Shown here piece by piece: positions 1 through 7,521 of a stretch of 64,000 bases of DNA. How positions within the stretch are numbered: position 1 is the stretch's first letter; every line of letters begins with the position of its first letter. The stretch is from Gluconobacter potus (GTDB lineage: Bacteria > Pseudomonadota > Alphaproteobacteria > Acetobacterales > Acetobacteraceae). A model generated the notes under the pieces. It did no database searches, was not told the origin of the DNA, and was given only the letters and a program-made list of their open reading frames with translations. The translations under genes and the position numbers were made by a program. The stretch lies in NCBI RefSeq assembly GCF_015244705.1, contig NZ_JABCQF010000002.1, forward strand, positions 248,001 to 312,000, written 5' to 3'.

Positions 1-1
1 G

Positions 2-55
2 CGGGTTCTCAGGCGTGAACGTCTCGCCGGGGAGCGGAAAGCCGATCTGCGTTAA
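2..55 (+). CDS. Possible 3' end of a gene entering from the left edge
   Basis: An open plus-strand frame enters the window and stops at TAA 53-55. It encodes 17 highly charged residues (ending KADLR). It would converge on, and overlap by four bases, the EAL gene that ends at 52. With so little sequence this could be chance. No function can be assigned. Confidence 0.2.
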   Translation, partial: RVLRRERLAGERKADLR

Positions 56-1815
56 GACGCGGACGCCGAGGTTCCGCTGTTCTTCCCGGATATGACGGGA
101 GTATCGGTCATTCCGGGATAGGCTGACAGGTTGGCGAGAGGAGCCGGGCGCCCCATCAGGAAGCCCTGTGCTGTGCTGCAGGAGGTGTGCCTCAGCATTT
201 CGAGTTGGGCTGCGGTTTCGACGCCTTCGGCGATGACTTCCATCGACATGGCGTGCCCCAGTGTCATGATGGCGCTGACGATGCTCTGGGCCTGCGGGTC
301 GTTCAGCATGTCCCGGATGAATGAGCGGTCAATCTTGATCCTGTCGAAGGGAAAACTGCGCAGGTAATTGAGGCTTGAAAACCCGATACCGAAATCGTCC
401 ATGACGATCTTGACGCCAAGAGCGCGGATCTTGGTCATGGTTTCCAGATTGCGCTGTACGGCGTCGAGAAAGATGCTTTCTGTCAGTTCGAGTTCAAGGC
501 GTTCCGCCGCCAGACCTGTCTGGAACAGGGTCTGGATTACGGCGGCGTACATGTCATCATGAAGGAACTGGACGGCGGAAATATTGACGGCGACCCTGAC
601 ATGCGAGGGCAGTCTGCTGACCTGGGCGCAGGCTTCGAGCAGGACCCACCGGCCGATCGAGACAATCAGGCCGCTCTCTTCCGCTATGGGGATGAACTCG
701 TTGGGAGAAATGACCCCTCTTGTGGGGTGCTGCCAGCGCAGGAGCGCTTCAACGCATTCGATCCGGTTCGTCCTGAGGCAGATCAGGGGCTGGAATTCCA
801 GGAAAAACTGGTTTGTCTCGAGCGCGCGTTGCAGATCATGTTCCAGCTTCGAGCGATGATGGACATCGGCCTGCATGAGGGGAGTGAATCTGATCCAGTC
901 CGGCGACTGAAGGCGGCGCGCCTCGTTCAGGGCCAGTTCTGCGTAGTGGCAGGCGGTTTCGAAACGGTAGGTGTCGAACGGGATGAGGCAGCAGCCGATG
1001 CTGGCTGTCAGGTGGATCCTGTGTCCGTCTATCGAGAGGGTGGTATGGAAAATATCCCGGATGATCTGGGCCCAGCGGGTTGCCTGGATCGGGTGTTCGT
1101 AGGGGAACGGGCAGAAAATGCCGAAATCGTCGCCGCCCAGCCGTGCGGCCATGCACTCCTCGGTCAGGAACGCCCGAAGACGTTGCCCGATTTCGCTGAG
1201 AACGTTATCGGCGATACGGGTGCCATAACGCTCGTTAATGGTGCGGAAACGATTGATGTTGGCGTGTAGAAGAATTCCTGCGGGCTGCCGTGTTGTTCCG
1301 TTGCCGAGAAACGCGCTCATACTTTTCTCGAACTCTTCCCGCCCGCACAGCCCTGTAACACTCTCCGGAGGAAGGCTGTGAGATGCAGAGAGGCAGGGGG
1401 GAAACGTGATGGCCAGGGCCAGGCAGTCCAGGTCATTGCGTCGAAGCGGAGTCAGCCGGAACGCGACCTGAAAGCTCCGTCCTTCCAGTGTTCGGAGGAC
1501 ACCGGGATGGTAACTGTTATCCGGTGGGGTTTTCCGGACTCCGGGAAGGATATCGCGGATGGCGGGGAAGTTCTGGAGATCGGTTCCGATGCAGGAGAGA
1601 AGGGGCCTGTTGGCCTCGATGATCCGGTCCTGATAGAGGATGGCCAGTCCTTCGCTGGAGGCGTCGGCGAGATGATGGATGGGAAACAGCGCGGTGATGT
1701 TTTCTCGTGAGGTGCTGCCAGGTACCCTTCCCCGGGGCGCAGTCTTCGGGAAGGTGGCGTCCACGCGGTGTGGAGTCCCTTCCTGGCTGGTCCTCTGGGG
1801 AATATGCACGATCAT
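52..1815 (-). CDS. GGDEF/EAL protein, likely c-di-GMP phosphodiesterase
   Basis: 587 residues. A PAS-like N-terminal region (about 45-140) is followed by GGDEF (about 155-305) and EAL (about 325-570). The EAL domain keeps its catalytic set: EAL at 356-358, an NIS motif, LELTES, DDFGIGFSSL, KIDRSF and EGVET, so c-di-GMP hydrolysis to pGpG is expected. The GGDEF domain looks weakened. Its signature is GGDDF (227-231), and the usual DxDxFK metal-binding stretch reads NINRFR, with both Asp replaced by Asn. No RxxD inhibitory site is visible. It may therefore be a GTP-sensing or inert domain controlling the EAL. No membrane segment is evident, so it is probably cytoplasmic. The ATG at 1815 follows a good AGGA box. 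It diverges from the glycosyltransferase gene. Confidence 0.9.
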   Translation of the reverse strand: MIVHIPQRTSQEGTPHRVDATFPKTAPRGRVPGSTSRENITALFPIHHLADASSEGLAILYQDRIIEANRPLLSCIGTDLQNFPAIRDILPGVRKTPPDNSYHPGVLRTLEGRSFQVAFRLTPLRRNDLDCLALAITFPPCLSASHSLPPESVTGLCGREEFEKSMSAFLGNGTTRQPAGILLHANINRFRTINERYGTRIADNVLSEIGQRLRAFLTEECMAARLGGDDFGIFCPFPYEHPIQATRWAQIIRDIFHTTLSIDGHRIHLTASIGCCLIPFDTYRFETACHYAELALNEARRLQSPDWIRFTPLMQADVHHRSKLEHDLQRALETNQFFLEFQPLICLRTNRIECVEALLRWQHPTRGVISPNEFIPIAEESGLIVSIGRWVLLEACAQVSRLPSHVRVAVNISAVQFLHDDMYAAVIQTLFQTGLAAERLELELTESIFLDAVQRNLETMTKIRALGVKIVMDDFGIGFSSLNYLRSFPFDRIKIDRSFIRDMLNDPQAQSIVSAIMTLGHAMSMEVIAEGVETAAQLEMLRHTSCSTAQGFLMGRPAPLANLSAYPGMTDTPVISGKNSGTSASAS

Positions 1816-1933
1816 TTCTTATCCTCTGTCTTCGAAGAAGATGGCGCGGTTTTTGTTAAGAAACTGGAAATATCGGACAGTCATGAACTGTCCAAACTGA
1901 AACAAAATGTTTCTGAACGAGGACCCGGACATC

Positions 1934-3016
1934 ATGCAGCACCCCGTCCTGACCATTCTGCCACCGCGGGAGCGTTATGAGGCGGGGCATGCGGGGGCGA
2001 TTTCCCTTCTTGTCAGCCGGGAAGCGCGGTTTTCGGATGTTGTGGCGGGAATGGGACGGATCGGTACGCCTCTGCCCGGTGGGCGGTACAGGCCGTTAAT
2101 CCTGCCCCGGGTTCCGCTCTCACGGAAGTGGCGTCTGCGTTTCGCCTGTGTGGCGATGATGCGGTTTTGTCGCCCTGCTTTGACGGAAATTCACAATCGG
2201 CCTGATCTGGCGCGTTTTCTGGCCCGGTTCGGGCCCGTCAGGCTGATTCTCCATAACGATCCCTGCACCATGCGCGGCGCGCGTTCCGTCCGGCAGAGGG
2301 AAGATCTTGCCCGGCATGTTCTGGTTTGCGGCGTTTCGGACTGGGTGACCGGGCGTTTTTGTGAAGGATGCGGGCCGGTCCGGACGGAGGTGCAGCCCAA
2401 CTGTATCGATCTGTCCGTATTGCCGACGGCCGGTCTGCGGCAGAAAGTGGTGCTGTTCGCGGGGCGGGTTGTAGCGGACAAGGGCGTGGACGCGTTTGTC
2501 CGGGCCTGGGGTGCGCTCCGGTCCCGGTATCCGGGATGGAGGGCTGTCATCATGGGGGCGGACCGCTTTGGACCCGATTCACCGGAAACGCCTTTTCTGG
2601 AAAAGCTGCGGCCTGTGGCCGCGGCTGCGGGGGTCATGATGACGGGATACCGGCCTCATGACGACGTGCTGGAGGCGATGGCCGGGGCGGCTGTCGTGGT
2701 GGTGCCCAGTCGCTGGGAAGAGCCTTTTGGTATGACTGCGCTGGAAGCCATGGGATGTGGTGCGGCAGTTCTTGCTTCACCTGTGGGCGCGCTGCCTGAT
2801 CTGGTGGGAGATGCGGCTTTGCTCGCAGCGCCGGACGAAGCCGGGGCGCTGGAACAGGCTCTGAGCCGTCTGATGGACGACGAGGGGCTTAGAACCCGGT
2901 TGGGAGAACAGGGGCGGGAACGGGCAGCGCTGTTCGATGTTGCCGCTGCCCGTGGCCGGCAGGAAGAACTGCGGCAGGCGGCGATTGCATTCTCGCGTCG
3001 CTCACCGCAGCTTTGA
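1934..3016 (+). CDS. GT4-type glycosyltransferase (group 1 family)
   Basis: 360 residues from the ATG at 1934, which has a GAGGA box about 10 bases upstream. An in-frame ATG at 1907 has no ribosome site. The C-terminal half carries the GT-B nucleotide-sugar site typical of GT4 enzymes: an FAGRVVADKGVD strand, then WEEPFGMTALEAMGCG with the E-x7-E pair, then GALPDLVGD. The N-terminal half is the less conserved acceptor domain. The product probably transfers a sugar from an NDP-sugar to a surface glycan or LPS core at the inner face of the membrane. Acceptor and sugar cannot be read from sequence. An O-antigen-ligase-like gene lies 1 kb downstream, which suits a surface polysaccharide role. It ends two bases from the convergent AKR gene. 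Confidence 0.85.
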   Translation: MQHPVLTILPPRERYEAGHAGAISLLVSREARFSDVVAGMGRIGTPLPGGRYRPLILPRVPLSRKWRLRFACVAMMRFCRPALTEIHNRPDLARFLARFGPVRLILHNDPCTMRGARSVRQREDLARHVLVCGVSDWVTGRFCEGCGPVRTEVQPNCIDLSVLPTAGLRQKVVLFAGRVVADKGVDAFVRAWGALRSRYPGWRAVIMGADRFGPDSPETPFLEKLRPVAAAAGVMMTGYRPHDDVLEAMAGAAVVVVPSRWEEPFGMTALEAMGCGAAVLASPVGALPDLVGDAALLAAPDEAGALEQALSRLMDDEGLRTRLGEQGRERAALFDVAAARGRQEELRQAAIAFSRRSPQL

Positions 3017-3018
3017 GG

Positions 3019-4017
3019 TCAGTCCCGTGCCGGGGGCGCCATGAAGGTCGGGTCGATGGGATTGGGGACATGCCGGGCCAGAATGTCGTCCACGGCTTTC
3101 TTTTCCTCGTCGGTCAGGGACCAGCCGAAGACGTCCTTTACGCCTGAGACCTGACCCGGCTTGCGGGCCCCCCACAGGGCGATGACCGGGCCTTGATCGA
3201 GAACCCAGCGAACGGCGAAGGCCATCACCGACTTGCCGCGCTTTTCGGCAAGCTTTTCGAACTCGTCCACGGCTGCGAGATACTTCTCGAAATTCGGCTT
3301 CTGGAACTTCGGATCGTTCGAACGCAGATCGTCCTTCGGGAAGGTCGTGTCGCGGTTCATCTTGCCGGTCAGCAGGCCGCGGCACAGGGCGCCATAGGCG
3401 AGCACGATGGCATTGTGCTTTTCGGCGTAGGGCAGGATGTCCTTTTCGATCGTGCGCTCGAAAAGGTTCAGCGGAGGCTGGATCGTGGCGAGCGGGGCGA
3501 CTTCGCGGAAGATGTCCATCTGCTCGGGTGAGAAGTTGCTCACGCCGAGGGCTCGGATCTTGCCTTCCTGATGGAGCTTCTGAAGCTCGCGGGCGCTCTC
3601 GTCGATCGGGGTTTTGTCGTCGGGCCAGTGGATCTGTTCGAGGTCGATCGTCTCCACGCGCAGACGACGGAGCGAATCCTCGACTTCCTTGCGGATGCGG
3701 GCCGGGCGGGAATCCCGGAAGACCTTCATGTTCTTTTCGTCCTCGCCAACCCAGTGCAGCCCGAGTTTCGTGGCGACATGCGCCTTGTTGGGCTTTTCGG
3801 CCAAGGCGCGGCCGACGATTTCCTCGGAATGGCCGAAGCCGTAGACCGGGGCGGTGTCGATCAGGTTGATGCCTTCGTCGATGGCGGCGTGGATTGTGCG
3901 GACGCCATTGTCATCATCGGGGCCGCCCCACATCCAGCCGCCGATGGCCCAGGTGCCGAGGGCGACGCGGGAGAGGGGTGTGTCGATGCCGGGGATGCGG
4001 ATGGTGTCGGATGCCAT
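3019..4017 (-). CDS. NADPH-dependent aldo/keto reductase, AKR11B4-like
   Basis: 332 residues, a single TIM-barrel aldo/keto reductase. The catalytic tetrad is visible: D54 and Y59 in LIDTAPVYGFG, K84 in VATKLG, H130 in EQIHWPD. The sequence matches my memory of AKR11B4 (Gox1615) of Gluconobacter oxydans, an NADPH-dependent reductase that can make or use L-glyceraldehyde and other aldehydes. The frame stays open far upstream, to about 5373, across the next gene. The true start is the ATG at 4017, with GGAG ten bases before it and the family-typical N-terminus. It diverges from the O-antigen-ligase-like gene with only 90 bases between them. Cytoplasmic. Confidence 0.95.
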   Translation of the reverse strand: MASDTIRIPGIDTPLSRVALGTWAIGGWMWGGPDDDNGVRTIHAAIDEGINLIDTAPVYGFGHSEEIVGRALAEKPNKAHVATKLGLHWVGEDEKNMKVFRDSRPARIRKEVEDSLRRLRVETIDLEQIHWPDDKTPIDESARELQKLHQEGKIRALGVSNFSPEQMDIFREVAPLATIQPPLNLFERTIEKDILPYAEKHNAIVLAYGALCRGLLTGKMNRDTTFPKDDLRSNDPKFQKPNFEKYLAAVDEFEKLAEKRGKSVMAFAVRWVLDQGPVIALWGARKPGQVSGVKDVFGWSLTDEEKKAVDDILARHVPNPIDPTFMAPPARD

Positions 4018-4107
4018 GAGTGTCTCCACTTGAAATGGACGGTAACGAAAAAGCGCTTCGGACTGTAAGTGGTTGCATGGCAGCGGGAAACCTTCCATCC
4101 ACGCCAG

Positions 4108-5400
4108 ATGCGTTTCTCTCCTTCTGTCCTGACCCGGATCGGCCGCTGGGCTGCCGTGGTCCTGCCTCTGGCCCTGACGCATGTGCGCGTGGCGGGTGAG
4201 GCCGATCTTGATCTTCTGGCCGTGCTGCTTCTGCTGCATTCGGGCCTGACCGGGCGGCGTCAGGGCGGATGGGATTGGTTCCGGGAGCCGTGGGTGGTGG
4301 CGACGTTCTGCTGGTGGGGCTGGCAGGTGTTGTGCACGCTGTGGGTGGCGCCGGGGCATGGGGCGCTGACCCAGTCGCTTCTGGCGATCCGTTTTCCACT
4401 CGCGGCCGCCGCTTTGGGCTGCTGGGTGCTGAAGGATGCGGTCTGGCGCCGGCGTGTGCTGTGGCTGACCTGTGCGTGCGGGGTCTATATTGCGTTGCAG
4501 ATGCTGATCCAGGCCGTGTTCGGGCGCAATCTGTTCGGGATTCCGCGTTTTCATGACGGAACGCTGACAGGACCGTATGCGCATCCACGGGCTGCGGCAC
4601 CGCTGTCCCGGCTGATTTTGCCGCTGCTGATGGTCGGATGTGCGGCGGCGGAAGGCGCGCGCAGCCGTCTGGTGCGGACGCTGGGGCTGTGCGCGGCTAC
4701 GGTTCTGGCGGTCGGGATCATGGTTCTGGCCGGGCAGCGGATGCCGCTTGCGCTGTCTTTGCTGGGGATTGGTGTCTGTGCGCTGCTGTACCGGCCGATG
4801 CGTCCGGCGGCGCTGGCGGCGGCGGCGATGCTGCCGGTTCTGGTGCTGGTGGCGCGGGTGTTCTCGCCGGGCAGCTTTTTTCATCTCGTAACGCTGGCGC
4901 GGCAGCAGCTCACGCATTTCGGACAGTCGCCCTACGGGGAAATCTATACCCATGCGGTCGTGATGGCGCAGGCGCATCCCTGGGTCGGACAGGGTTATGA
5001 CGCCTACCGGCATTACTGTGCCGCGCCGTCCACGTTTCATGGGATCGCGGGCCTGTCTGATGCCATTCCGGAACAGGGATGGCTCTCCCTCTGTGTGCAG
5101 CATCCGCACAACCATTACCTTCAGGCGCTGGTGAATGCGGGGGTGCCTGGCCTTATCCTGTTCGTGCTGATGATCGCGACCTGGCTGAAGGCGATCTGGC
5201 CGGGGCGGAATGGCGCGGCCATTTCGATCGGCCTGTTCGCGGCGGTGTTCATTCAGGAATGGCCGATCGCGTCCTCTTCGGACTTCCTGAACCTGCCCCT
5301 GAGTGGCTGGGGCTTCCTGCTTCTGGGGCTGGCGCTGGCCTATCGGACATTCCGCGGTGGGGACGGGTTTCAAGCGGGCAGGGACCGGCCTATATCGTAA
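4108..5400 (+). CDS. O-antigen ligase/polymerase-like membrane protein
   Basis: About 430 residues, very hydrophobic, with roughly ten membrane segments and a large periplasmic loop around residues 270-330. Near the C-terminus the sequence HPHNHYLQALVNAGVPG matches the conserved segment of the O-antigen ligase/Wzy family (PF04932). Members join lipid-linked glycans to lipid A core or polymerise repeat units on the periplasmic side. The ATG at 4108 is preferred because it starts directly into the first hydrophobic region. A GTG at 4069 would add 13 residues. Neither has a strong ribosome site. The nearby glycosyltransferase supports a surface-glycan role. Ligase and polymerase cannot be told apart here. 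Confidence 0.8.
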   Translation: MRFSPSVLTRIGRWAAVVLPLALTHVRVAGEADLDLLAVLLLLHSGLTGRRQGGWDWFREPWVVATFCWWGWQVLCTLWVAPGHGALTQSLLAIRFPLAAAALGCWVLKDAVWRRRVLWLTCACGVYIALQMLIQAVFGRNLFGIPRFHDGTLTGPYAHPRAAAPLSRLILPLLMVGCAAAEGARSRLVRTLGLCAATVLAVGIMVLAGQRMPLALSLLGIGVCALLYRPMRPAALAAAAMLPVLVLVARVFSPGSFFHLVTLARQQLTHFGQSPYGEIYTHAVVMAQAHPWVGQGYDAYRHYCAAPSTFHGIAGLSDAIPEQGWLSLCVQHPHNHYLQALVNAGVPGLILFVLMIATWLKAIWPGRNGAAISIGLFAAVFIQEWPIASSSDFLNLPLSGWGFLLLGLALAYRTFRGGDGFQAGRDRPIS

Positions 5401-5419
5401 GGCAGATTACGGAGGCCTT

Positions 5420-6418
5420 ATGTCCAGCACCCCTGACACTACTGCGACCCCGACGCGGACCGGAACCGTTCCTGTGACGGTTCTCACCGGCTTTCTCGGC
5501 GCCGGCAAGACGACGCTTCTCAATCATATCCTGACGGCCGAGCATGGCCGCAAATATGCGGTTGTCGTGAACGAGTTTGGCGAACTCGGGATCGACAATG
5601 ACCTCGTGGTGGATGCCGACGAGGAAGTGTTCGAGATGAACAACGGCTGCATCTGCTGCACGGTGCGCGGGGATCTGATCCGCATTCTGGGCAGTCTGCT
5701 GCGCCGGCGGAACCGCTTTGACGGCATCATTGTCGAGACCACGGGGCTGGCCGATCCGGCCCCGGTCGCGCAGACGTTTTTCGTGGACGAGAACCTGCGG
5801 GAGAAAGCCCGTCTGGATGCGGTCGTGACGGTTGTGGACGCGTTCAACGTCATGGAAACGCTGGACGAAAGCCCCGAGGCCGTGAACCAGATCGCGTTTG
5901 CGGATGTGATCGTGCTCAACAAGGTTGATCTTGCGGATGAAGAACGCCGCAAGGAGATCGTGGCCCGTCTGCGCAAGATCAATGCGGTGGCGCAGATCCA
6001 TGAGGCGCAGCATGGTGGCGTGAAGCTGACGGACATCCTTGACCGGGGCGGCTTCGATCTGACACGTGCGCTCAAGACGATGCCGGATTTTCTGGAAAAC
6101 GACCATCACTCGCATGAAGAGGGCATCACCAGCATTTCCCTGAGCATCAAGGACCTGATCGACCAGCGTCGTTTTCAGGCCTGGATCGGGGCGATCCTTC
6201 AGGAGCAGGGGGCGGACATTCTGCGCGCCAAGGGCATCCTGCATTTCAAGGGCGAGAAGGACCGCTTTGCGTTCCAGGCCGTGCACATGATGGCGGATGG
6301 CGACTTCATCGGTCCGTTCCGCGAGGGCGAGAGCCGGGAGTCCCGTCTGGTGTTCATCGGGCGCAATCTCAACCGTCCGCAGCTTCGTCGCGGATTTGAA
6401 AGCTGTATTGCGGAATGA
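5420..6418 (+). CDS. CobW/G3E-family GTPase, probable metallochaperone
   Basis: 332 residues starting at ATG 5420 behind a perfect GGAGG box at 5411. The G domain shows the P-loop GFLGAGKTT (24-32), the metal-binding CxCC motif CICC (77-80), the switch region ETTGLADPAP and the guanine motif NKVD. A CobW C-terminal domain follows (about 225-330), with a His cluster (NDHHSHEE) between the two. G3E GTPases of this subgroup deliver zinc or other metals to client enzymes, using GTP hydrolysis. It overlaps the next gene (WD40) by four bases, so the two are translationally coupled and probably work together. No Zur-type box was recognised upstream. Confidence 0.93.
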   Translation: MSSTPDTTATPTRTGTVPVTVLTGFLGAGKTTLLNHILTAEHGRKYAVVVNEFGELGIDNDLVVDADEEVFEMNNGCICCTVRGDLIRILGSLLRRRNRFDGIIVETTGLADPAPVAQTFFVDENLREKARLDAVVTVVDAFNVMETLDESPEAVNQIAFADVIVLNKVDLADEERRKEIVARLRKINAVAQIHEAQHGGVKLTDILDRGGFDLTRALKTMPDFLENDHHSHEEGITSISLSIKDLIDQRRFQAWIGAILQEQGADILRAKGILHFKGEKDRFAFQAVHMMADGDFIGPFREGESRESRLVFIGRNLNRPQLRRGFESCIAE

Positions 6419-7455
6419 TGGGTGATCTTCTGACGGACCGGGGCGGTGAGCGCCGGTTCGAGAGCCCGGTCGTGCATGTGGTGTCTGCCCGGGATGGTCG
6501 CAGCTTTGCTGCACTGACGGCGGACGGGGAGCTTGTGCTGATCCCCCGGGACCGTCTGCGTGATCCGGAGAGCTGGACGGTTGTTGTGGCGCATGATGGC
6601 GGCCTGTGTCTGGCGCAGGATTGTGCTCCGGATGCGTTCCTGTCGGGCGGCGAGGACGGAAAGCTCGTCCGGACTTTTGCTGACGGGCGGAGCGAGACCC
6701 TGCATGAGGGCCGTCGCTGGATCGACTGTGTGGCGAGCACGACGGGGCATCTGGCATTCTCGACGGGCAAGCAGATCGAGGTCCGGGCGGCGGAAGGGCG
6801 GGAAACGCTCAAGGTTCTGGAGCATCCTTCGACCGTGACCGGCATCGTGTTCGATGCGAAGGGCAAGCGGATCGCGGCGTCACATTATAATGGGGCGTCG
6901 ATGTGGTTCGTGCAGGCGAAGGTCGATACCGTGCGGCCGTTCGAGTGGAAGGGCAGCCATATCGCGATTGCCATCCATCCGGGCGGGGAGGCGCTGGTAA
7001 CGTCCATGCAGGAAAATGATCTGCATGGCTGGCGTCTGTCGGACGGGCACAACATGCGCATGAGCGGCTATCCGAAGCAGGTGAAGTCGCTGGCCTTCAC
7101 GCGCAATGGCCGCTGGCTGGCGACGGCCGGGGCAGATGCGATCATCCTGTGGCCGTTCTTTGGCGGCGGGCCGATGGGTAAGGCTCCGGCCGAACTGGCG
7201 CGTCTGCCAGGGCTGTTCGTCAGTGCGGTCTGTCCGAACCCGAAGGAAGACATCATCGCGGCGGGCTATGAAGACGGGACGGTCGTGCTCGCGGAAATCG
7301 GAGGGGGCGACCAGCGCGTCCTGCCGCTGTGCTCCGGACAGGATACGAAGCGGGGCAAGGTGACGTCGCTGGGGTTCACGCCGCAGGGCGGATCTCTGGT
7401 GTTCGGAACTGAAGAGGGCGTTCTGGCGGCGATCGACCTGTCCAGTGCGGGCTGA
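6415..7455 (+). CDS. WD40-repeat beta-propeller protein
   Basis: 346 residues made almost wholly of WD40-like blades. Recurring strands such as VVSARDGRSFAALTADGELVL, TGIVFDAKGKRIAASHYNG and KSLAFTRNGRWLATAGAD suggest about seven blades and a full propeller. It has no signal peptide or membrane segment, so it is cytoplasmic. Such proteins are scaffolds without catalytic activity. Its start (ATG at 6415, another at 6418) overlaps the stop of the CobW GTPase gene, so it is a likely partner or client adaptor of that GTPase. A hairpin (7464-7501) follows the stop. Confidence 0.88.
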   Translation: MMGDLLTDRGGERRFESPVVHVVSARDGRSFAALTADGELVLIPRDRLRDPESWTVVVAHDGGLCLAQDCAPDAFLSGGEDGKLVRTFADGRSETLHEGRRWIDCVASTTGHLAFSTGKQIEVRAAEGRETLKVLEHPSTVTGIVFDAKGKRIAASHYNGASMWFVQAKVDTVRPFEWKGSHIAIAIHPGGEALVTSMQENDLHGWRLSDGHNMRMSGYPKQVKSLAFTRNGRWLATAGADAIILWPFFGGGPMGKAPAELARLPGLFVSAVCPNPKEDIIAAGYEDGTVVLAEIGGGDQRVLPLCSGQDTKRGKVTSLGFTPQGGSLVFGTEEGVLAAIDLSSAG

Positions 7456-7463
7456 AGCCTGAA

Positions 7464-7501
7464 AGGGGCGGCAACTTTTCTGATGAATTGTTGCTGCCCC
7501 T
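7464..7501 (+). terminator. 12-bp hairpin after the WD40 gene
   Basis: Arms 7464-7475 and 7490-7501 pair over 12 bases with one G-U, around a 14-base loop. It lies just after the WD40 stop and before the kinase gene. It has no T run, so it may protect RNA ends rather than terminate on its own. Confidence 0.4.
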
Positions 7502-7521
7502 GAAACACGGTATGTTCGCTC

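Noticed and set aside
4018-5373. Open minus-strand frame extending the AKR by about 450 residues
   Set aside because: The extension is Arg/Gln/Pro-rich shadow sequence antisense to the O-antigen-ligase-like gene. The AKR has its own ATG and ribosome site at 4017.
5390-6757. 455-residue minus-strand frame
   Set aside because: Antisense shadow of CobW, with biased composition and no domain.
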